From the NCBI GenBank assembly GCA_039111635.1, contig JBCAQO010000106.1, positions 1 through 24,112 on the forward strand: DNA of 24,112 nucleotides, given 5' to 3'. This stretch comes from Heterobasidion occidentale (lineage: Eukaryota; Basidiomycota; Agaricomycetes; Russulales; Bondarzewiaceae). Both the position numbers and the translations under genes were made by a program. Below the pieces are notes generated by a model. The model saw only the letters and a program-made list of their open reading frames with translations. It was not told the DNA's origin and ran no database searches. Below, one piece after another: positions 17,013-24,112 of the stretch (position 1 is its first letter; every line of letters starts with the position of its first letter).

Positions 17013-17442
17013 GGACGTCCTCACCTCACCAGCAACGACGGCACGACATCTGAGACGTCGCGTCTCGTCTGGGATGCACACAGGCCGTCTGTGACGGCTG
17101 CCTGACCTCTGAGACGTCGTGTCTCGTCTCAGACGACTGCTGTTCGTCTGGGACATCCTCACCTCACCAGCAACGACTGCACGACGTCTGAGACGACTTC
17201 TGTCCGTCTGGGACGTCCTCACCTCACCAGCAACGAGTGCACGACATCTGAGACGTCGCATCTCGTCTGGGATGCACACAGGCCGTCTGCAACAGCTGCC
17301 TGACATCTGAGACGTCGCGTCTCGTCTCAGACGACTGCTGTTCGTCTCAGACGACTGCTGTTCGTCTCAGACGACTGCTGTTCATCTCAGACAACTGCTG
17401 TTCGTCTCAGACGACTGCTGTCCGTCTGGGACGTCCTCACCT

Positions 17443-18330
17443 CACCAGCAACGACTGCACGACGTCTCAGACGTCGCATCTCGTCTGGGATGCACGCAGG
17501 CCATCTGCGACCGCTGCCCGACGTCTGGGACGTCCCCCCCCTCATCTGGGGTGAACACAAGGTGTCTGCAACGGCTGCACGACGTCTGAGACGTCGCGTC
17601 TCGTCTAGGATGCAGGCAGGCCGTCTGCGACGACTGCCTGACGTCTGAGACGTCGCGTCTCGTCTCAGACGGCTGCTAGTCGTCAGGGACGTCCTCATGT
17701 CACCAGCACCGGCTGCACGACGTCTCAGACGTCGCATCTCGTCTGGGATGCACGCAGGCCATCTGCGACCGCTGCCCGACGTCTGGGACGTCCCCCCCCT
17801 CATCTGGGGTGAACACAAGGTGTCTGCAACGGCTGCACGACGTCTGAGACGTCGCGTCTCGTCTAGGATGCAGGCAGGCCGTCTGCGACGACTGCCTGAC
17901 GTCTGAGACGTCGCGTCTCGTCTCAGACGGCTGCTAGTCGTCAGGGACGTCCTCATGTCACCAGCACCGGCTGCACGACGTCTCAGACGTCGCATCTCGT
18001 CTGGGATGCACGCAGGCCATCTGCGACCGCTTCCCGACATCTGGGACGTTCCCCCCTCGTCTAGGATGCACGCAGGTCGTCTACGACCGCTGCCCGACGT
18101 CTGGGACGTCCCCCCCCCCCTCATATAGGGTGAACACAAGCCGTCTGCGACGGCTGCACGACGTCTGAGACGTCGCGTCTCGTCTAGGATGCAGGCAGGC
18201 CGTCTGCGACAACTGCCTGACGTCTGAGACGTCACGTCTCGTCTTAGACGACTGCTAATCGTCAGGGACGTCCTCATGTCACCAGCAACGGCTGCACAAC
18301 GTCTGAGACGTCGTCTCTTGTGTGGGATGC
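17443..18330. repeat. 258-bp higher-order repeat, about 3.3 copies
   Basis: CACCAGCA(A/C)CG starts at 17443, 17701 and 17959, exactly 258 nt apart. The next is at 18280, 321 nt on, because one extra 63-nt subunit (about 18030-18092) is inserted. The copies are nearly identical, so this is the youngest part of the block. As 258 is a multiple of three, a spurious Arg-rich ORF of about 400 codons runs through it on the minus strand. Confidence 0.88.
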
Positions 18331-18681
18331 ACGCAGGCCGTCTGCGACCGCTGCCCGACCTAAGTGACGGCTGCACGACGTCCCAGACGTCCCCCTTTGT
18401 CTGTGGTGCACACAGGTCGTCAATGACGACTGCGCAACGTCGCAGCCGTCCCCCCTTCGTCTGTGACGACTGCGCGACGTTGCAGACGTCCCCCTTTGTC
18501 TGTAGTGCACACAGGCCATCCATGACGACTGCACAACGTTCCGGACGCACCCTGTACGTCTGTGACGACTGCGCGACGTCCCAGACGTCCCCCCTTTGTC
18601 TGTGGTGCACACAGGTCGTCTATGACGACTGCGCGACGTCCCAGACGCCCCCCTTTGTCTGTGGTGCACACAGGCCGTCTA

Positions 18682-19409
18682 CATCAGCAAACCTGTAACC
18701 AGTCCCAGCCAGTCCCAGAGCCCCAGATACTCCCAGATGCTTAGGTCATCTAGGGACATCTGGCTAGATGTCTGTGTATGCCCAGATCTAGACAGATAAG
18801 GTGCTCTATCAATAAGCTGACTAGGAGGACATTTTTGGAAGGCATTGTTTGTAATGTCAGTGCTGCTTCAAAAATTTTCAATACAAGAGCTGAGAAGAAA
18901 ATTCCCAGTAATGTACCAGACTGTCATTGGTGCTATCTGTTGAATATCAGCTTGCTAGTGGTATTGAGATACTTTCCTGTATCATAGCTCTCAAATGATG
19001 TATCATATGCCATCATTCTTCCATGAATAGATGCTAAAAATGCGAAAATAGATGTCACCTCACTGAGTTCAGGCATCCCAAAATTCTTTCAAGTCTCAAA
19101 AAGCTTGTTATAAAAAAAATGTTGTTGAGGAATATCATGGTCATATAGTGGAGTGGATAATTGTGGTCTTAACATTGCTTACAGCCGGTGAATGATTCAA
19201 GAGGTTCTGGGTTCAATTCCTGCACAGTGAAGATTGATTTTTGCAGCCGTCCTATTGACGACAATTATCTAATCATTTCCATATATGGTGCATCCAGACA
19301 TATCTGTCCAGACACCGGTGTGTCTGTCTAATCGGGGACTTGCTAGAGGCATCTGGGGGCCTAGGAGTGTCTGTCTAGGTTGGTACAGACACTTTCCAGT
19401 TTGCTGATG
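18682..19409. mobile_element. 728-bp inverted-repeat DNA element with TA target duplication
   Basis: Perfect 11-bp terminal inverted repeats CATCAGCAAAC...GTTTGCTGATG bound an AT-richer segment unlike the satellite around it. TA lies at both outer edges (18680-18681 and 19410-19411). Joining the flanks with one TA gives GGCCGTCTATGACGAG, which occurs uninterrupted in the same satellite near 19640 and 19940, so empty sites are present. Subterminal CCCAGATGC and CTAGACAGA motifs also recur in inverted orientation. No transposase is encoded; the longest ORF (18778-18987, +, 69 codons) is unconvincing. TA duplication suggests mobilisation by a Tc1/mariner-type transposase, but that is inference. 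Confidence 0.82.
19146..19242 (+). ncRNA. tRNA-like Pol III unit (A box, B box, T5 terminator)
   Basis: TAGTGGAGTGG at 19146-19156 fits the A-box pattern TRGYNNAGTGG. GGTTCAATTCC at 19210-19220 fits the B box GGTTCRANTCC. TTTTT at 19238-19242 could end transcription. The 64-nt A-to-B distance is long, as in tRNAs with an intron or long variable arm. The T stem pairs poorly and I cannot close an acceptor stem, so this is not a clean functional tRNA. It may be a tRNA pseudogene or SINE-like fragment carried in the 728-bp element. Confidence 0.5.
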
Positions 19410-19411
19410 TA

Positions 19412-20455
19412 TGACGAGTGCACGACGTCTCAGACGTACCCTGTACGTCTGTGACGACTGCACGACGTCCCAGACGTACCCTGTACGTCTGTGACGACTG
19501 CACGACGTTGCAGACGTCCCCCTTTGTCTGTGGTGCACACAGGTCGTCAATGACGACTGCGCAACGTCGCAGCCATCCCCCCTTCGTCTGTGACGACTGC
19601 GCGACGTTGCAGACGTCCCCCTTTGTCTGTGGTGCACACAGGCCGTCTATGACGAGTGTACGACGTCTCAGACGTACCCTGTACGTCTGTGACGACTGCA
19701 CGATGTCCCAGACGTACCCGGTACGTCTGTGACGACTCCACGACGTTGCAGACGTCCCCCTTTGTCTGTAGTGTACACAGGCCGTCCATGACGAGTGCAC
19801 GATGTCCCAGACGTACCCTGTACGTCTGTGACGACTGCACGACGTCCCAGACGTCCCCCCTTTGTCTGTGGTGCACACAGGTCGTCTGTGATGACTGCAC
19901 GACGGTTCAGACGTCCTCCCTTTGTCTGTGGTGCACACAGGCCGTCTATGACGAGTGCACGACGTCTCAGACGTACCCTGTACGTCTGTGAAGACTGCAC
20001 GACGTCCCAGACGTACAGGGTACGTCTGTGACGACTGCACAACGTCCCAGACGTACACTGTACGTCTGTGACGACTGCACAACGTCCCAGACGTACCCTG
20101 TACGTCTGTGACGACCGCACGACGTCGCAGACGTACCCTGTACGTCTGTGACGACTGCGCGACGTCGCAGACGTTCCCCTTTGTCTGTGGTGCACACAGG
20201 CCGTCTATGACGACTGTACAACGTCTCAGGCGTACCCTGTACATCTGTGACGACTGCACGACGGCTCAGACGTCCCCCCCTCGTCTTGGGTGAACACAAG
20301 GCGTCTGCAACGGCTGAAACAATGTCTGAGACGTCGCGTCTCGTCTAGGATGCAGGCAGGCCGTCTGCGACGACTGCCTGACATCTGAGACGTTGCGTCT
20401 CGTCCCAGACGACTGCTAGTCCTCAGGGACGTCCTCATGTCACCAGAAACGGCTG
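19412..20455. repeat. Satellite block 2: 40-bp GTACGTCTGTGACGACTGCACGACGTCC family
   Basis: The main unit is 40 bp (GTACGTCTGTG at 19443 and 19483), mixed with units containing GACGTCCCCCTTTGTCTGTGGTGCACACAGG. The unit holds the near-palindrome AGACGTACCCTGTACGTCT. A stretch of about 110 nt at 19530-19645 is almost identical to 18403-18515 on the other side of the 728-bp element, showing that blocks 1 and 2 were one array. After about 20280 it returns to modules of the 258-bp type. No gene is seen. Confidence 0.9.
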
Positions 20456-20582
20456 CACTCTCTCACCTAGCCTCTCACCTGCCTCCTCACCTGGCCTCTC
20501 ACCTGCCTCCTCACCTGGCCTCTCACCTGCCTCCTCACCTAGCCCCTCACCTAGCCTCTCACCTAGCTCCTCACCTACCTAA
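20456..20582. repeat. 24-bp CTCACCT-rich minisatellite
   Basis: CCTCTCACCTGCCTCCTCACCTGG repeats at 20471, 20495 and 20519 with decayed units on both sides (CTCACCTAGC). The same CTCACCTAGC motif appears inverted beyond the transposase gene near 22633. Confidence 0.85.
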
Positions 20583-20630
20583 CATCTCGGATTTTTTTCG
20601 TCTCACCTACCATCCGCCTACCACCTCTTA

Positions 20631-20643
20631 TAACCTAACCTAA
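20631..20643. repeat. Short interstitial telomeric tract, (CCTAA) orientation
   Basis: TAACCTAACCTAA is 2.6 telomeric units in the same orientation as the chromosome-end array. It abuts, and provides the stop codon of, the Tnp2-like gene. It is short enough to be chance, but its position at a gene break is notable. Confidence 0.55.
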
Positions 20644-22317
20644 GGATCGTACTCCTTGATGAGTCCATCCTTCACGGCGTCGATAAAGTCTGTGCCGTCC
20701 CAGACGTCAGCAAAGTCTCTCAGTGCATGATCCTTGTTGATCTGTTGCATGGCAGAGTTGTAGCATGCGTGACGATAACGCATTGCTCTGGAACCCTCGA
20801 CAGTTCGCCTCGCCGCCTGCAGCTGTGGGCCTAGCGGGATTGTCTGAAACTCCTGTCGAGGAGTCTTTGTACCTGGCTTCAGAGGATCGTAACGAGGCTC
20901 CCGACACATGGGACATGTCACTAGATCTCGGAAAGGTCCAGTGAACGCGACGCACGAGTTAACACACATATGATGAGAAATCGGGACAACACCGCTTAAT
21001 TCCGCAACACGGTGTTCGACTTGATCCAAGGACAGGAGCTGGAGGGCAGGGTCGTATCGCAGGAGTGACAAGCGAACATCCTCGTAAGTTTGCTCTGAAG
21101 CGTTACTGACTGCCAGGTATAAATCGAGCGACAGACGGAGAATGGGGTCATCGAGATTTGGAGGTCCCTTTGGACATAACTCTCGATCTTGCAGTATCTG
21201 TACCTGGGGCCGTGGAAGATCGCCATTGCTCAGAGTGGCTGAACGGAGCTCCCGTATGAATTCTTCCGTGATTCGAATGTCGTCGATCAGAGAGGGCGAA
21301 TTGTCGGCAGTTACCTCGGCCTCATCGTCCTCCGTGTCACCAGGATCCGCAAAAGGTAAGTCCTCCAAGTCTCTTGTGTCTGGGATACCAACGTCCGGGG
21401 CAACATCCTCGAGTAGTTCGTCAGCGGATAGGAGCACAGTGCAGTCCTGTGCACCAATTGCAGGGGGGGTGACTCCGCAGCAACCTTGCGTGGTTGGTGT
21501 AAGTCATGTGTGCTGCACAACGTATGGAGGTATATCCTTTCTCACCAAGATTGCTGGGAGTGGCGGTATACGCCCGCTGTCCGGGTCAACGTCGTTGACA
21601 GGAGGGGCTGCAGGGTCTTGGCCAAACGACGCACCGGCTTCGGTTTCGTGAGGGTCTGCGGCAGATGGCATTACGGGGCCTGCAGAGGCTGCCGGGTCTT
21701 GGCCGAACAACGTGCCAGCTTCGGTTTCGCGAGCGTGTGCGGCGGAGGGCATTACGGGGCCTGCAGAAGCTGCCGGGTCTCGGCCCAACGTCGTGCCAGC
21801 TTGGATATTGCGAGCATCTATGGCGGATGGGATGACGGGGCCTACAGAGGGTTGAGAAGTGTGTGGTGGTCTCATACTGTCACGGTCCCATACAAGAACA
21901 GCGAGAGCGGAGCGTGCGGATGTGGCCAGGGAGGCTACCCAATGACCGGTGCTATGGGTCCCAATGGATGCCGGGTCAGACTCCCTGGCGATCTCATGAA
22001 GAGGGCCGGTTCTTAGAGCCTGTTGAATGAATGTGGTTCAATATAAGCACAGCAACGAGTCAAACAATGCTTACCGGCGCGGCCCCGCCACTGGTGAAAG
22101 GACCACGAGCATTTGCACAGGAGCTGCTAGATGCCTCCGTAGGCGCTACGGGAGCCAGGGTGGTGATAAAAGCTTGAAAAGATATTGAGGATGGTTCGCG
22201 GCTGTCGCGTCGGTAGGGTGTATGTCGAGTATGTGTTCTCCGACTACGTTCTTGCCAATGCCCGCCGCAGTGTGCGAGACAGTTGCAATAGTACCGCCCA
22301 TTAGGGGCTCGGGGCAT
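20640..22317 (-). pseudogene. Tnp2/Plavaka-like (CACTA-type) transposase, 5' part only
   Basis: The gene starts at ATG 22317. Exon 1, 22317-22075 (81 codons), has YYCNC...H...H, the short zinc-binding start seen in fungal Tnp2-like proteins. Exon 2 is 22019-21546 after a 55-nt GTAAGC...CAACAG intron. An in-frame TGA at 21504-21506 can be removed by a 99-nt intron 21447-21545 (GTGAGA...GTGCACAG), which keeps phase 0. Exon 3, 21446-20640, carries LSLDLYLAVSNASEQTY, LSGVVPISHHMCVNSC, TCPMCREPRYDP, TIPLGPQLQA and WDGTDFIDAVKDG, the recognisable N-terminal Tnp2 region. The catalytic part that should follow is absent: two codons after KEYDP's Asp-Pro the frame meets TAG in TTAGGTTAGG. It is therefore a truncated, non-functional copy. 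The family name is from memory of motif patterns. Confidence 0.8.
21613..21852. repeat. 81-bp tandem repeat encoding 27-residue units
   Basis: GGGTCTTGGCC-type starts fall at 21613, 21694 and 21775, exactly 81 nt apart. They encode about three copies of a DPAASAGPVMPSA...EAGTLFGQ unit within exon 2 of the transposase. The third copy is the most diverged. The unit is in frame, so copy number can vary without breaking the protein. Confidence 0.88.
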
Positions 22318-24112
22318 GCTGAGAGGTGCTCAGTTAAGAACAATAACGGAGAATAGTCAACTTACGAGGCCCGATCGGCGTACGAGACGCGACTAAGGTC
22401 CACTGGTCAACAAGGCGCGGTAGTGGCGCGGTGCGCGGTAGGTTGATCACATCACGTGCACGGCCTTGCGGAAACTCGTGGAGTCGTTGGACGACTGACC
22501 CTGTTTGGAGTGTGCTAGTAGGGCAAATGCATACATGAGGCCCTGATAGACCTGATAGACCTGATAGCTAGGTTCATTGGTATTTGTCGAGAGGAAATCT
22601 GATTCATTTTACACTATTACTAGGTGATGCTAGGTGAGCCGATCATGTGATAGACCTTGCTCGTTGTGTCTAGCTCACGCTAGCTGGGGTTCTCACTGGG
22701 GCTCACCGGTCACCGAAGCCAGCTGAAGCCGCAGAAGGCCAGGGGACTGCCAGGGGTTCCTGGCATACCGTGCGGAAGCTTGCCGAACTCCCGCGTAGAA
22801 GCCCACCTCATCCATTCGACCACCCTCATAATAAATCTCGCACTTCCAGTCTCGATTTTGCAGCCCTCGCCTTCGATGCTACCGCCCAGCCAATGCGGCA
22901 CGCCCTCCCGCAGCTTCTGTGGGTACAACCTTTCCGTGCCGAGCATCATATGCTCAGTAATACCGTCGATAAGATGGAAGACTGCGCGAGCGCATTCAGA
23001 CGCGCTCGACATCGCCACAGTGGAGCATGGAAGCTAGGAGAGGGCGTACGCATGCGTGGCATATTGTATAGTCGCACCCCTGGACTCCATTCCTGTCCTG
23101 GCTTCCCGCAGCCTTTGTGTGCGGTAAACACAAACCTACGAGCATCTTACGCACATACGTCTATAATTCAGTACATAGCGTATGTACGCTGTAGCGAGCG
23201 CGTCGGGCCTGATTATTCTTCCTAGGTTGTTCATCTTTTCCGCACCCAACTGGACAATGACATATCCACCAGGCTGCCTACCGAATGTCGCGGACGCAGT
23301 GCCCTCCTCTCCTGAATATATGCTTCCGACCATCTATCACCACGCTATCTTCGATTCTTCATGCCGATTTCGACAGTCTCTAAGATCGCGCCTCTGCACT
23401 CAAGAGACACAGCTTCCAGCATGTCTTGTCCGTTCCCCAACAAGCATATGGATTTTTGTGGATACGCATCGCTTTTCCCTAGAGCAGAAACGAGGCGGTA
23501 ACATACCGCGATCGAGCCCTGCCACCAGCTTTGGAGCCTAATATGAGCCTTCGACGAGCCAGCGACACATCCATGTCCGTCGACTCTTGAAACGACTCGT
23601 CAGCTTATAGCCATGCCCCTTTGTATCGCCTGTTCTGCCGTGATACTCAGTCACCGGCTGGCCCTAATTTTGTTCCCGATACGCACCGCGCAACACGAAT
23701 TTCGAATTTAATTTGCGCGAGACGAAGGTACGCGTTGTTGTACAAGAAAATACTGCCTTACACGTACACACCCGGCTGAAGAACAAAGGTAGAAATGAGG
23801 GGATGGTCCCGGTCGACAAAGTAAAATCCACAATGCGAGGGGATAGACACAGGCACTAGTCACTACGTACGAAACGATTACCGGATTCTGGCAGGGAAAG
23901 AAAGCTTCCAGGGGAATGAAGAATGGGGGGGAGCACTAGAGCGAGCGAAAAGAGTGGGAGAAAACAGTGACACACCATGACCTAAGTAACGCAGGCGAGG
24001 ATAGATGAGGAGATAGAGATGCAAGATGGCGCGAGCTGAGATGAGATGAGCTGTGAATGATCGAGGGAGCGTATGGTAGGTAACGATGTCCACAGCAGAC
24101 TATAAGCCTGCA
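22318..24112. other. Region without a supportable gene
   Basis: Apart from the 9-bp repeat, nothing here is recognised. Open frames on both strands (for example 22710-23018 minus, 22770-23225 plus, 23182-23541 plus) overlap each other and show no domain or codon pattern I can defend. The first 350 nt could be the promoter and terminal region of the Tnp2-like element. The rightmost part (23560-24112) is purine-rich on + and may be untranslated or intergenic sequence of a gene beyond the window. Confidence 0.45.
22542..22567. repeat. 9-bp CCTGATAGA repeat, three copies
   Basis: CCTGATAGA occurs three times in a row, the third incomplete, upstream of the transposase gene. TGATAGACCT recurs once near 22648. 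These could be subterminal repeats of the CACTA-like element, but I see no clear end. Confidence 0.6.

Larger units (their letters stand above)
14727..18679. repeat. Satellite block 1: palindromic GACGTC/CGTCTC modules
   Basis: About 4 kb is built from related short modules such as GACGTCTGAGACGTC (palindromic except the centre base), CGTCTCGTCTCAGACGAC, GGATGCACGCAGGCCGTCTG and GACGTCCCCCCTCATCTG. The left edge (14727-14900) is strongly diverged, and order and length of modules change along the block. Many overlapping Arg/Ser-rich ORFs run through all frames; their residues simply follow the repeats and none looks like a protein. I find no gene or RNA gene in the block. Confidence 0.9.

Noticed and set aside
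15386..20299. Many long Arg/Ser/Thr-rich open frames on both strands, up to about 400 codons
   Set aside because: They follow satellite units whose lengths are often multiples of three and occur in several frames at once. The residues are direct products of CGTCTC/GACGTC modules.
22710..23541. Overlapping frames of 85-151 codons on both strands near the right end
   Set aside because: They compete with each other, have no domain, and none has supporting splice or promoter signals that I can see.

Overview
The window is the left end of a fungal chromosome, most likely from an Agaricomycete-type basidiomycete. It opens with a telomeric array, (CCTAA)n on the + strand and (TTAGG)n on the other. 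The fungal assignment rests on gene content: a telomere-linked RecQ-type helicase, a chromodomain-bearing Ty3 retrotransposon, and a Tnp2/Plavaka-like transposase. It also rests on introns of about 50-56 nt with GT...AG ends. The 5-nt telomere unit is unexpected, because TTAGGG is the common fungal repeat. I see no ordinary housekeeping gene anywhere in the window.

Layout from left to right. (1) 1-123: telomeric repeat. (2) 124-5831, minus: one long nine-exon telomere-linked helicase (TLH) gene reading towards the telomere. It has N-terminal zinc fingers, a central tyrosine-recombinase-like region, an acidic linker and a C-terminal RecQ core. Two single-base frameshifts break it, and its stop codon lies in degenerate telomeric sequence. 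(3) 5832-6950: AT-rich spacer with G-run/C-run hairpins, a diverged duplication and a 170-bp tandem duplication carrying CGAAAA-type tracts. (4) 6837-8225, minus: an unrecognised, frame-disrupted ORF directly downstream of pol. (5) 8283-14527, minus: a Ty3/chromovirus element with gag, protease, RT, RNase H, integrase, chromodomain and a 5' LTR, but no 3' LTR that I can find. Pol is broken by one frameshift in a homopolymer. The 5' LTR and primer-binding site look built for Tf1-type self-priming. (6) 14727-20455: about 5.7 kb of satellite built from GACGTC/CGTCTC palindromic modules, organised as 208-, 60-, 20-, 258- and 40-bp repeats. A 728-bp inverted-repeat element with a TA target duplication sits inside it. 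(7) 20456-20643: a 24-bp minisatellite and then a short interstitial TTAGG tract. (8) 20640-22317, minus: the 5' part of a Tnp2-like transposase gene that stops inside that tract. (9) 22318-24112: no convincing gene.

The parts make sense as a subtelomere: a telomere-associated helicase gene family at the tip, mobile elements and satellite behind it, and an internal telomere-like scar that could mark an older chromosome end. Two coding regions (TLH at 124, Tnp2 at 20640) run directly into TTAGG-type sequence, both in the orientation expected of a left telomere. The most interesting points are the self-priming LTR geometry, the precisely datable TA insertion with empty sites in the same array, the TLH architecture, and the possible healed ends.
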